Source: Akkermansia muciniphila (GTDB taxonomy: Bacteria > Verrucomicrobiota > Verrucomicrobiia > Limisphaerales > SXTU01). Taken from it: 12,950 nt of DNA. The notes under the pieces are model-generated. The model worked only from the letters and a program-made list of their open reading frames with translations, did no database searches and had not been told where the DNA came from. The stretch lies in assembly GCA_945872195.1 (NCBI GenBank), contig CAMBZO010000034.1, positions 1 through 12,950 of the forward strand, in the 5' to 3' direction. Shown here one piece after another: positions 1 through 7,341 of the stretch. Position numbers and translations under genes: made by a program. Position 1 is the stretch's first letter; each line of letters opens with the position of its first letter.

Positions 1-1581
1 ACGAACAACGGCTGGCTCCAAGAGCTGCCCGACCCGATTACCAAGCTCGTCTGGGACAACGCCGTGCTCATCAGCCGCGAGACGGCGACGCAACTCGGCT
101 GGAAGAACGGCGACGTGATTGCCATCTCGGCGAACGGTCGCACGGTCGAGGGCGGCATCTGGATTCAGCCTGGCATGGCGGACTTCACGCTCGGTTTGGC
201 GCTTGGCTATGGCCGCAAGTGGGGCCGCATCGCGAGCTTTGAGGACAAGAGCGTCGGCTTCGACGCCTACCCGCTGCGCACGGGCACCGCCGGTTTCATC
301 ACCGGTGCTTCCGCCAAGTCGGCGAACCGCACGCATCCCTTCATCTGCACGCAAGACCACTGGACGCTCCACGGCCGCCCGGTCGTGCGCGAGGCGAACG
401 TGGACCAGTTCCTCAAGAAGCCTGACTTCGCGAAGCACATGGACCTCGACGGTCACACCGAGTTCCTCGCGAAGAACCCGGACGGGTCCATCAAGAACAT
501 TTACGAGCATCCCTACAAGACCCACCCCGAGCTGGCCAGCAAGTCGCACCAGTGGGGCATGGTCGTGGACCTCAACGCCTGCACCGGCTGCTCCGCGTGC
601 GTCATCGCCTGCCAGAGCGAGAACAACATCCCCATCGTCGGCAAAGACCAGGTGGCCAAAGGCCGCGAGATGCACTGGATGCGCATTGACCGCTACTACG
701 CGGCGGACCCGAGGAAGAAGGAAACGGGCTCAATCCTAGCCGCTTTCAAGAGCAACGTCACTGGCAGTCAGGGCAACCCCGACACCGTCAACCTCGTCGA
801 GCGCGACGAGTTGCAGGCGACCAAGCGGTGGATTGACGACCCGCAGGTCGTGACCCAGCCGATGATGTGCCAGCACTGCGAGAACGCGCCGTGCGAGAGC
901 GTCTGCCCGGTCAACGCCACGGCCCACGACGACGAGGGCTTGAACGTGATGGCCTACAACCGTTGCGTCGGCACGCGGTATTGCGCCAACAACTGCGCAT
1001 GGAAGGTGCGCCGGTTCAACTTCTTCGATTTCAACAAGCGCCCCATCGGCGGCGGCAAGATGGCCGACAGCTTCTTCAAGTTGGACATCGGCCTTTACAA
1101 AGGCCCGGCTGGCGTTCGCCCCGGGGACGAGGTGGACATCATCTCGATGGCCCGCAACCCGGACGTGACCGTTCGCATGCGCGGGGTCATGGAGAAGTGC
1201 ACGTTCTGCCAGCAACGCATCGAGGGCGCGAAGATTTCGCAGAAGGTCAAGGCTGGCGCGAGCAACGACGTGGTGGTGAAGGAAGGCGCGATTCAAACCG
1301 CCTGCCAGCAAGCCTGCCCCGCCGGGGCCATCACCTTCGGCAACATTCTCGACCCGAACAGCGCCGTCTCGAAGCTCAAGAAGCAGGACCGCAACTACTC
1401 GGTCCTCGGCTTCCTCGACAACAAGCCCCGCACGACTTACCTCGCGCGCATCCGCAATCTCAACCCCGCCATGCCCGAGGGGCACAAGCAAATTTGGACC
1501 GTGGAGGAATACCGCCGCCTCTCGGACCCTCACTTCATGCCGGAGTCAAAGACTGACGGTGCCGCGAAAGGGGCCAAGTAA
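1..1581 (+). CDS. actB: Alternative complex III iron-sulfur subunit ActB (C-terminal part, 5' end outside window)
   Basis: This is the iron-sulfur subunit of alternative complex III, which passes electrons from the membrane quinol site toward the c-type haems at the periplasmic face. The frame is open from base 1 and gives 526 residues. The opening residues (TNNGWLQELPDPITKLVWDN) read as the end of the molybdopterin-oxidoreductase-like first domain. The ferredoxin-like second domain follows. Its Cys motifs are C194-x2-C197-x2-C200-x3-C204, then MCQHC...C...CP near 866-909, CVGTRYCANNC near 964-996, EKCTFC near 1195-1209 and ACQQACP near 1300-1320. This is enough for the four clusters known in the family (three 4Fe-4S and one 3Fe-4S). 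The family's first domain lacks a Mo cofactor, but that part is not in view. The stop lies 2 bases before actC. Full-length ActB is about 1,000 residues, so roughly half is missing upstream. Identity is secure from motifs and neighbours. Confidence 0.95.
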   Translation, partial: TNNGWLQELPDPITKLVWDNAVLISRETATQLGWKNGDVIAISANGRTVEGGIWIQPGMADFTLGLALGYGRKWGRIASFEDKSVGFDAYPLRTGTAGFITGASAKSANRTHPFICTQDHWTLHGRPVVREANVDQFLKKPDFAKHMDLDGHTEFLAKNPDGSIKNIYEHPYKTHPELASKSHQWGMVVDLNACTGCSACVIACQSENNIPIVGKDQVAKGREMHWMRIDRYYAADPRKKETGSILAAFKSNVTGSQGNPDTVNLVERDELQATKRWIDDPQVVTQPMMCQHCENAPCESVCPVNATAHDDEGLNVMAYNRCVGTRYCANNCAWKVRRFNFFDFNKRPIGGGKMADSFFKLDIGLYKGPAGVRPGDEVDIISMARNPDVTVRMRGVMEKCTFCQQRIEGAKISQKVKAGASNDVVVKEGAIQTACQQACPAGAITFGNILDPNSAVSKLKKQDRNYSVLGFLDNKPRTTYLARIRNLNPAMPEGHKQIWTVEEYRRLSDPHFMPESKTDGAAKGAK

Positions 1582-1583
1582 CC

Positions 1584-3023
1584 ATGAGCGCCGCCGCTGA
1601 ACATCCCGTCCCGTCTTCGGTGAAAATCGCGCCGCCGCCCGCCGAACTGGAGCGCGAGCCGCTGGTGCTGAACAACCGCAGCATCGGCTGGCTCTCTGAC
1701 CACATCGCCGGCATCTGCGAAGGCCCCGCCCCGAAATGGTGGCTGCCCGCGCTCATGATCAGCTCCACCGCGTTGGTGATGATGCTGGGCTGCATCGGCT
1801 ACCTCATCTCCACGGGCGTCGGCGTCTGGGGTCTGAACCAGCCCGTTGAGTGGGCGTGGGACATCACGAACTTCGTCTTCTGGATCGGCATCGGCCACGC
1901 CGGCACGCTGATCTCGGCGATTCTCTTCCTGCTGCGGCAGAAGTGGCGCACGTCCGTCAACCGCGCTGCCGAGGCGATGACGCTCTTCGCCGTGGCTTGC
2001 GCTGGCATCTTCCCGGTGATTCACGTCGGCCGCATCTGGTATGCCGTGTGGTGGCTGCCGCCCATCCCGAACAACTACGACATCTGGGTGAACTTCCGCT
2101 CGCCGTTGCTCTGGGACGTTTTCGCCGTCTCGACCTACGGCACGGTCTCGCTGCTCTTCTGGTATACCGGCCTCATCCCCGACCTCGCCACGATGCGTGA
2201 CCGCGCGACGGGCAAGGTGAAGAAATTCCTCTACGGCTTCTTCGCGCTGGGCTGGACCGGCTCGAACCGCCACTGGAGCAACTACGAGAAAGCCTACCTG
2301 CTGCTCGCCGGCCTCTCGACGCCGCTGGTGCTCTCCGTGCACTCGATCGTGTCGTTCGACTTCGCCGTGTCGCAGGTGCCCGGCTGGCACACGACCATCT
2401 TCCCGCCCTACTTCGTGGCCGGCGCAGTCTTCTCCGGTTTCGGCATGGTGCTCTCGCTCCTCATCCCGCTGCGCACGCTCTGCAAGCTGGAGGACATCAT
2501 CACCGTCCGGCACGTGTCCCTCATGTGCAAAGTCATCCTCGCGACGGGGTCCATCGTCGGCTACGCCTACGGGATGGAGTTCTTCATCGCGTGGTATGGC
2601 GGCAACCCCTACGAGCTGGCGGCGTTCAAGAACCGCGCGTTCGGCCCCTACTGGTGGGCCTACTGGAGCATGATCTCGTGCAACGTGATTTGCCCGCACC
2701 TGTTCTGGTTCAAGAAGCTCCGCGAGAACATGCTCTTCGTCTTCATCGTGAGCATCTTCGTGAACATCGGGATGTGGTTTGAGCGGTTCGTCATCATCGT
2801 CATCTCGCTGCACCGCGATTACCTGCCGTCGAGCTGGGGTTACTTCCGGCCCACCTGGGTGGACGTCTGCACGTTCATCGGCAGCTTCGGCCTGTTCGTC
2901 ACCCTCTTCCTCCTGTTCATGCGCTACCTGCCGATGATCGCCATCTCCGAAGTGAAGGGCGTCACGCCGCAGGCTGACCCGCACCACCCGCAGGGCGGCG
3001 CGAAGCAGGGAGGGCATCACTAA
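1584..3023 (+). CDS. actC: Alternative complex III membrane subunit ActC (NrfD/PsrC family)
   Basis: This 479-residue integral membrane protein is of the NrfD/polysulfide-reductase PsrC family. In ACIII it carries a quinol-binding site next to ActB. About ten hydrophobic spans can be picked out, roughly at residues 52-76, 92-113, 131-153, 175-197, 238-260, 276-297, 315-338, 355-376, 384-406 and 428-452. Family-like polar positions within helices include the His of IGHAGTLISAILFLL and the His and Asp of SVHSIVSFDF. The N-terminal RSIGWLSDHI segment and the long soluble N-terminus are typical of ActC. The C-terminus is a short His/Gly-rich tail (ending GGHH). The ATG lies 2 bases after the actB stop, and the TAA shares its last base with the actD ATG (TAATG), which points to translational coupling. 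Confidence 0.95.
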   Translation: MSAAAEHPVPSSVKIAPPPAELEREPLVLNNRSIGWLSDHIAGICEGPAPKWWLPALMISSTALVMMLGCIGYLISTGVGVWGLNQPVEWAWDITNFVFWIGIGHAGTLISAILFLLRQKWRTSVNRAAEAMTLFAVACAGIFPVIHVGRIWYAVWWLPPIPNNYDIWVNFRSPLLWDVFAVSTYGTVSLLFWYTGLIPDLATMRDRATGKVKKFLYGFFALGWTGSNRHWSNYEKAYLLLAGLSTPLVLSVHSIVSFDFAVSQVPGWHTTIFPPYFVAGAVFSGFGMVLSLLIPLRTLCKLEDIITVRHVSLMCKVILATGSIVGYAYGMEFFIAWYGGNPYELAAFKNRAFGPYWWAYWSMISCNVICPHLFWFKKLRENMLFVFIVSIFVNIGMWFERFVIIVISLHRDYLPSSWGYFRPTWVDVCTFIGSFGLFVTLFLLFMRYLPMIAISEVKGVTPQADPHHPQGGAKQGGHH

Positions 3024-3553
3024 TGAACGCTTACGGTCTCATGGCGGTCTTCGAAACCCCCGCTGACGCGATGCACGCGGCGGAGCAGGTGCGCGATGCC
3101 GGTTACTCCAAGTGGGATGTCCACACGCCGTTCCCCGTGCACGGGCTGGACGCGGCCATGGGCATCTCGAACTCCAAGGTCGGCTGGTTCACCTTCATCG
3201 GCGGCGCGACGGGCTACACCACCGGCATGATCATGATCTGGTGGATGAACGCCTTCGACTACAAGATCGTCATCGGCGGCAAGCCCATGTTCAGCCCGTT
3301 CTACGCCTTCCCGGTGAGCTACGAGTTGACGATCCTCTTCGCCTCCTTCGGCTCGCTGATCGGCATGGCCCTGCTGAACCGCCTCCCGCGCCTGCACCAC
3401 CCGCTGCTGAAGAACCGCCGGTTCTGTCAGGGCGCGTCGCACGACAAGTTCATCGTCGTCATCGAGACGGCGGACCCGAAGTTCAACGCCGAGGAAACCC
3501 GCAAGCTGCTCGCATCCGCCGGCAGCAAGCACATCGAGATGGTGGAGGACTGA
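3023..3553 (+). CDS. actD: Alternative complex III subunit ActD (DUF3341)
   Basis: ActD is a small membrane subunit of ACIII with 176 residues, the usual length for the DUF3341 family. It has a soluble N-terminal part (YGLMAVFETPADAMHAAEQV, an alpha/beta segment typical of the family). Two transmembrane segments follow at roughly residues 54-76 and 98-118, then a soluble C-terminal part containing KFIVVIETADPKF. In solved ACIII structures ActD packs on ActC and has no cofactor. No metal-binding motif is visible here. The start overlaps the actC stop by one base, and the stop is one base before the actE ATG. Identity comes from the family sequence and from its fixed place between actC and actE. 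Confidence 0.93.
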   Translation: MNAYGLMAVFETPADAMHAAEQVRDAGYSKWDVHTPFPVHGLDAAMGISNSKVGWFTFIGGATGYTTGMIMIWWMNAFDYKIVIGGKPMFSPFYAFPVSYELTILFASFGSLIGMALLNRLPRLHHPLLKNRRFCQGASHDKFIVVIETADPKFNAEETRKLLASAGSKHIEMVED

Positions 3554-3554
3554 C

Positions 3555-4199
3555 ATGCGCTACTTCTTCGCGGCTCTCTTTGGTTTTCTGCTGCTGGCCC
3601 TGACCGTCTTCGGCATCGCCGGACGGCGCGGCACGGACTTTCGCAAGCCGCCGCTGGAAATCTTCGACGACATGGTGCGCCAAGCCAAGCTCCGGCCGCA
3701 GGTGCCCAACAGCTTCTTCGCCGACGGTCGCAGTTCGCAGGCGTTCGTCGCGGGCACCGTCGCCCAGCGCATCGGCGACCACGGCAATGACACTTGGCAG
3801 GGCACCGCGGAGAACACCGGCATGGAACCCGGCAAGACGAACTTCGTCGCCACCATCCCCGTGCCCGTTACCGCCGCGCTCATGGCCCGGGGCCGCGAGC
3901 GTTACAATATCTCCTGCCTCCCGTGCCACAGCGCGACCGGCGACGGCAACGGCATCACCAAGAAAATCGGTGCGATGCCGGTGGTGGCCAACCTGCTCGA
4001 CAAGAACGCCATTATCATCCCCGACGGCCAGGTGTTCCACATCATCGGCCAAGGCAAGGCCCCGAACATGCAGGGCTACGCCGCGAACATCGAAATCAAT
4101 GACCGTTGGGCCATCGTCGCCTACGTCCGCTCCCTCCAGCGCGCGCGCTTCGCAACACTGGAGGAAGTCCCCGCCGCCGACCGCGCCACGCTGAAGTAA
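3555..4199 (+). CDS. actE: Alternative complex III mono-haem cytochrome c subunit ActE
   Basis: ActE (214 residues) carries one haem c on the periplasmic side of ACIII and is the likely exit point for electrons. The N-terminus (MRYFFAALFGFLLLALTVFG) is a single hydrophobic anchor. There is no lipobox cysteine, so the protein is probably held by an uncleaved helix, unlike the lipoprotein ActE of some Bacteroidota. The residues after it (FRKPPLEIFDDM... NSFFADGR) are typical of ActE. The haem site is C121-L-P-C124-H125, and the probable axial ligand is M172 in APNMQGYA. The closing helix WAIVAYVRSLQRAR is typical of class I cytochromes c. One base separates it from actD and four from actF. Confidence 0.94.
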   Translation: MRYFFAALFGFLLLALTVFGIAGRRGTDFRKPPLEIFDDMVRQAKLRPQVPNSFFADGRSSQAFVAGTVAQRIGDHGNDTWQGTAENTGMEPGKTNFVATIPVPVTAALMARGRERYNISCLPCHSATGDGNGITKKIGAMPVVANLLDKNAIIIPDGQVFHIIGQGKAPNMQGYAANIEINDRWAIVAYVRSLQRARFATLEEVPAADRATLK

Positions 4200-4203
4200 C
4201 GAC

Positions 4204-5493
4204 ATGACCTCGCACGCTCTTCATCTCCTGACTGGTCTGCGCCGCAGCGTTGCCGCCGGTGTGATCGCTCTCTTTGCCATCGCACTGCTGGGCAATGGTG
4301 CCTTCGCTGCTGAGCACGCCAAGGCCGAAGCCAAGACGGAACTGGTGGAAGACTCCCATCACGGCCACACGCACGGTCCGGCCGGCCACCCGACTGCTGC
4401 AAAGAAATTCGGCTACGCCTACCTCACGGCTTACATGTTCTGCCTGAGCCTGTGCCTGGGCGCGCTGTTCATCGTCATCCTGAACCACCTCTTCGACGCG
4501 CAGTGGATGATTCCCATCCGCCGCTTCCTCGAACACATCGCGTGCCTGCTGTTCCCGACGATGTTCATCCTCTGGATTCCCATTGGCTATCTCGCGGTGG
4601 ACATCTATCCGTGGATGTCCATTGACCCGGACCACGACCACGCGCTCCACGCGAAGGCGATTCTCTTCAACAAGCCTGCTTTCTACGGTGTGTCCTGCCT
4701 GCTGTTTCTCGTCTGGGGCTTCATCGCCCACGGCCTGCGCAGCGCCTCGCTCGCTCAGGACAAGGACGGCGCGGCCTCCCACACTCGCACGATGCGCCGG
4801 TATGCAGCAGGCGGGATTTTCCTCTTCGCATTCAGCCTGACCGGCGCGGCCATTTACTGGATGAAGTCCCTCCAGCACCAGTTCTTCTCCACCATGTATG
4901 GCGTCGTCTATTTCGCCGGCAGCGTGTGGGTGACGGCCATCACCACCTACTGGCTGCTGCTCTACTTCAAGAACCGCGGCGACCTGAAGGACGTGGCGCG
5001 CGAAGTCACCTTCCACGACTGCGGCAAGCTCTTCTTCGCCTTCACCGTCTTCTACGCCTACATCCACTTCAGCCAATACTTCCTTATCTGGAACGCCGCC
5101 GTGCCGGAGGAAACCTTCTGGTATGTCCTGCGCGAAAACGGCACCTGGAAATGGGTCGGCCAACTCACCATCTTCGGCCACTTCTGGTTCCCGTTCATCT
5201 TCCTGCTGCCCATCCATCGCAAGCTGAACTTCCAAGCCATGAGCATGATGACGGGTTGGGCTTGGCTGTGCCACTACATGGATTTGCAGTTCAACATCGG
5301 TCCAGTGCTCTACCCCGACGGCTTGAGCGTGGGCATCTACGACGTGCTCTCGCTCGGCGGGATTTTGGCCGTGCTCATCTTCATGTTCAGCCGCGCCTTC
5401 AACGCCCACCCGCCCTATCCCCAGCGCGACCCGCGCATAGCCGAGGCGATGGGAGTCTATGTCGAACCTGCATCCAGCAAGGCTGCCCACTAA
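4204..5493 (+). CDS. actF: Alternative complex III membrane subunit ActF (NrfD-like)
   Basis: ActF (429 residues) is the second NrfD/PsrC-type membrane subunit of ACIII, paralogous to ActC and lying beside ActD/ActE. About ten hydrophobic spans run from FGYAYLTAYMFCLSLCLGAL to the helix YDVLSLGGILAVLIFMFSRA near residue 390. The ActF-type stretches LEHIACLLFPTMFILWIPIG and FGHFWFPFIFLLPIHRKLN are clear. The first 35 residues look like a cleavable signal peptide (basic RR, hydrophobic core, GAFA before A36). A His-rich linker follows (H52, H53, H55, H57, H62) before the first membrane span. The start at 4204 is the only one that includes the signal, and it sits 4 bases after actE. It is the last recognisable act gene in the operon. 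Confidence 0.93.
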   Translation: MTSHALHLLTGLRRSVAAGVIALFAIALLGNGAFAAEHAKAEAKTELVEDSHHGHTHGPAGHPTAAKKFGYAYLTAYMFCLSLCLGALFIVILNHLFDAQWMIPIRRFLEHIACLLFPTMFILWIPIGYLAVDIYPWMSIDPDHDHALHAKAILFNKPAFYGVSCLLFLVWGFIAHGLRSASLAQDKDGAASHTRTMRRYAAGGIFLFAFSLTGAAIYWMKSLQHQFFSTMYGVVYFAGSVWVTAITTYWLLLYFKNRGDLKDVAREVTFHDCGKLFFAFTVFYAYIHFSQYFLIWNAAVPEETFWYVLRENGTWKWVGQLTIFGHFWFPFIFLLPIHRKLNFQAMSMMTGWAWLCHYMDLQFNIGPVLYPDGLSVGIYDVLSLGGILAVLIFMFSRAFNAHPPYPQRDPRIAEAMGVYVEPASSKAAH

Positions 5494-5505
5494 CCTGCAC
5501 TCAAC

Positions 5506-5886
5506 ATGAGCTGCCCCGAATCCCAAGACTCCTACTGCACCCCCGCCTGCCGCACGAAGGCCGCCTACTTCCTCGGCGCGCTCGTCGTCATCCTGCTGGG
5601 CGTCGGCATCAACGCGATGCTCAAGAGCTACACCGAGACCGGCGCGCTGGCCGCCCGCGAGGTCCGCTCGAAGGAACGATCCAAGGCGCAGGCTGAAATC
5701 CGCCAGACCGCCAAGCTGGAGCTCGGCACCTCGGGTATCCTTGAAAAGTTCAAGGGCATCCATCGAATCCCCGTTGAGGCAGCGATGGAGCTGACCTTGA
5801 AGGAATATCAGGCGAACGCAGCCGCCGGGCGCGCGAACTTCGTGTCCCGCGTGGAGAACTGGGCCAAGCCGCCGGTTCTCGAGTGA
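5506..5886 (+). CDS. Small single-span membrane protein of unknown function in the respiratory operon
   Basis: This is a 126-residue protein that I cannot assign to a named family. It has a short Cys-bearing N-terminus (C3, C11, C15), one transmembrane helix at about residues 19-37 (AAYFLGALVVILLGVGINAM) and a charged, probably helical soluble part rich in Lys, Arg, Glu and Ala. The segment GIHRIPVEAAMELTLKEY near residues 84-101 looks like the conserved core. It starts 12 bases after actF and is followed by a 39-base gap with a palindrome before the oxidase-like module. Position and size suggest an accessory subunit joining ACIII to the downstream module. Rhodothermus has a small extra subunit, ActG, at a comparable place, but I see no sequence basis for calling this ActG. 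Confidence 0.8.
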   Translation: MSCPESQDSYCTPACRTKAAYFLGALVVILLGVGINAMLKSYTETGALAAREVRSKERSKAQAEIRQTAKLELGTSGILEKFKGIHRIPVEAAMELTLKEYQANAAAGRANFVSRVENWAKPPVLE

Positions 5887-5893
5887 GATGAAC

Positions 5894-5915
5894 AGAGCAG
5901 GATTAATCCTGCTCT
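5894..5915. repeat. Perfect 22-bp palindrome between the act genes and the oxidase-like genes
   Basis: The half-site AGAGCAGGATT is followed directly by its exact reverse complement AATCCTGCTCT, with no spacer. It lies in the only real gap (39 bases) between the act genes and the ccoN-like gene. As DNA it could be an operator for a dimeric regulator. As RNA it could fold back, but with no loop spacing the innermost pairs would open. No T-tract follows, so it is not an intrinsic terminator. It could also be a dispersed palindromic repeat. Confidence 0.75.
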
Positions 5916-5925
5916 CCCTGTCCGC

Positions 5926-7341
5926 ATGACCGCCGCACAACCCAGCAGCCAGAACGCCTGCGCCACTGCGCCCTCCGTCGCGGAGGTCGAGGCCTCGTGC
6001 CGGCTGCCGGTGCTCTTTCTCGCCTTCAGCGGCGCAGCGTGGCTGCTCACCGGCGTGGTGCTTGCGCTGCTCGCGAGCGTTCAGCTTTACAACCCAACCT
6101 TCATGGAAGGCTGCGCGTGGGTCACCTACGGCCGGCTCCGTCCCGCCGCCATCAACGCGCTGACCTACGGCTTCGCCCTGCAATCTGCCTTCGCCCTCGC
6201 ACTGTGGCTCATCGCGCGACTCGGGCGCGTGGAGCTGTCTGCGCCGCTCGGCCTGACCATCGCCGCCAAGTTCTGGAACATCGCTGTGACTGTCGGCGTG
6301 TTCGGCATCCTCGCGGGCGACGCCACCGGCTTCGACCTGCTGGAGTTCCCGCTCTACGCCGCGCTGCCGCTCTTCGCCAGCTACGCATGCATCGCCGCGT
6401 GGGCGTTGGTCACACTGCATCGCCGCACCGAGCGCGAGCTCTATGTCTCGCTCTGGTTCGTGCTCGCGGCGCTGCTGTGGTTCCCGTGGATTCTCTCGAC
6501 CGCGCAAGGGTTGCTGCTTGTCTGGCAGGTGCCCGGCGTCGTGCAGGCCATCGTCGCCGGCTGGTTCGGCAACAACCTGCTGCAAATCGTCCTGATCGGC
6601 TTCGCGCTCGCCGTGCTGTTCTACTTCGTGCCCAAGACGGTGAACCGCCCGCTCGCCAACCCCGGCCTTGCGCGCGCTGGCTTCTGGCTGCTGCTGCTCA
6701 TCGGCGGCTGGTGCGAACTCGCGCAACTCGCGCCGGTGCCCGCGTGGATTCCCGCCGTCAGCGGCGCGGCGAACGCACTCGTCATCGTCCCCGTGGTCGC
6801 GCTGCTCGTGTCGCTCTGGCAGACCGCCGAGGGCAAAATCGGCGAGACATGCAAGGAGAACGCCACCTTCCGGTTCATGCTCGGCGCCTGGATTCTGCTG
6901 CTCGGCGTGACGCTCCGCACGGCGATCTTCGGCGGTCACTTCACGCAGTTCACCTTCTTCGACACCGCCCGCACGGACATCGTGGTGCTCGGCGTGTTCG
7001 GCCTCGCGGCGCTCGGCGCGTTGCACCACATCGTCCCCCGCCTCACGACCGGTGAGGACGAACTGCCTTCGGAAGGGCTGGCGGACCTTTCGTTCTGGGC
7101 GGCGCTGCTGGGCGTGATCGCGGTCGGCATCGGCTTCACCTTCGCCGGCGTCAAGCAGGCTGCTGTGGGCGCAAGCACGAACGACAAGTTCCTCGAATTT
7201 GCCGTCACCGGAACCGCCAACCACCTCAAGCTCGTCACCGTCGGCTACGGCGCGCTGGCGGTTTCTGCCCTCGCCTTCCTAGCGAACTTCGCCTTCGCCG
7301 CACGCCGTTGCTGCCTCAACTGCTGTGGAGGTGCCCGATGA
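5926..7341 (+). CDS. CcoN-like membrane protein (cbb3 oxidase subunit I homologue) lacking all metal ligands
   Basis: This 471-residue polytopic protein has about 12 helices and aligns with CcoN, the catalytic subunit of cbb3 oxidase. Fold-specific stretches are kept: YGRLRPAAINALTYGF (helix II), LLEFPLYA, the GWFGNNLL...FYFVPK block (helix VI), and GHFTQFT...ALHHIVPR (helix X). Against the Pseudomonas stutzeri CcoN ligands, recalled from memory, the low-spin haem His60 corresponds to A75. CuB ligands His207, His257 and His258 correspond to N216, A266 and Q267. The cross-linked Tyr251 is G260, and haem ligands His347 and His349 are R349 and D351. The offsets are constant within each block, so the alignment is sound. 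The frame is intact and well formed, so this looks like a maintained, repurposed protein. The C-terminus has a CCLNCC motif (C462-C467). O2 or NO reduction is not expected. Confidence 0.85.
   Translation: MTAAQPSSQNACATAPSVAEVEASCRLPVLFLAFSGAAWLLTGVVLALLASVQLYNPTFMEGCAWVTYGRLRPAAINALTYGFALQSAFALALWLIARLGRVELSAPLGLTIAAKFWNIAVTVGVFGILAGDATGFDLLEFPLYAALPLFASYACIAAWALVTLHRRTERELYVSLWFVLAALLWFPWILSTAQGLLLVWQVPGVVQAIVAGWFGNNLLQIVLIGFALAVLFYFVPKTVNRPLANPGLARAGFWLLLLIGGWCELAQLAPVPAWIPAVSGAANALVIVPVVALLVSLWQTAEGKIGETCKENATFRFMLGAWILLLGVTLRTAIFGGHFTQFTFFDTARTDIVVLGVFGLAALGALHHIVPRLTTGEDELPSEGLADLSFWAALLGVIAVGIGFTFAGVKQAAVGASTNDKFLEFAVTGTANHLKLVTVGYGALAVSALAFLANFAFAARRCCLNCCGGAR
7327..7331 (+). promoter_or_regulatory. 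Strong Shine-Dalgarno (GGAGG) fixing the start of the CcoO-like gene
   Basis: GGAGG lies 6 bases before the ATG at 7338, inside the last codons of the CcoN-like gene. It favours 7338 over the in-frame TTG at 7308, which would add ten residues ahead of the signal anchor. The ATG also overlaps the upstream TGA (ATGA), the usual pattern for coupled genes. Confidence 0.7.

Noticed and set aside
4096..7224. A 1,042-codon open frame on the minus strand, with a 496-codon one at 1530-3020
   Set aside because: They lie antisense to several well-identified genes (actE/actF/CcoN-like, and actC). Their translations are Arg/Glu/His/Ala-rich low-complexity text without domains. Long antisense frames are expected from the GC-rich third positions here.
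7308..7337. An upstream TTG start for the CcoO-like protein
   Set aside because: It would add ten residues before the anchor helix, has no ribosome-binding site and lies deep in the CcoN-like gene. The ATG at 7338 has GGAGG at ideal spacing and an ATGA overlap.
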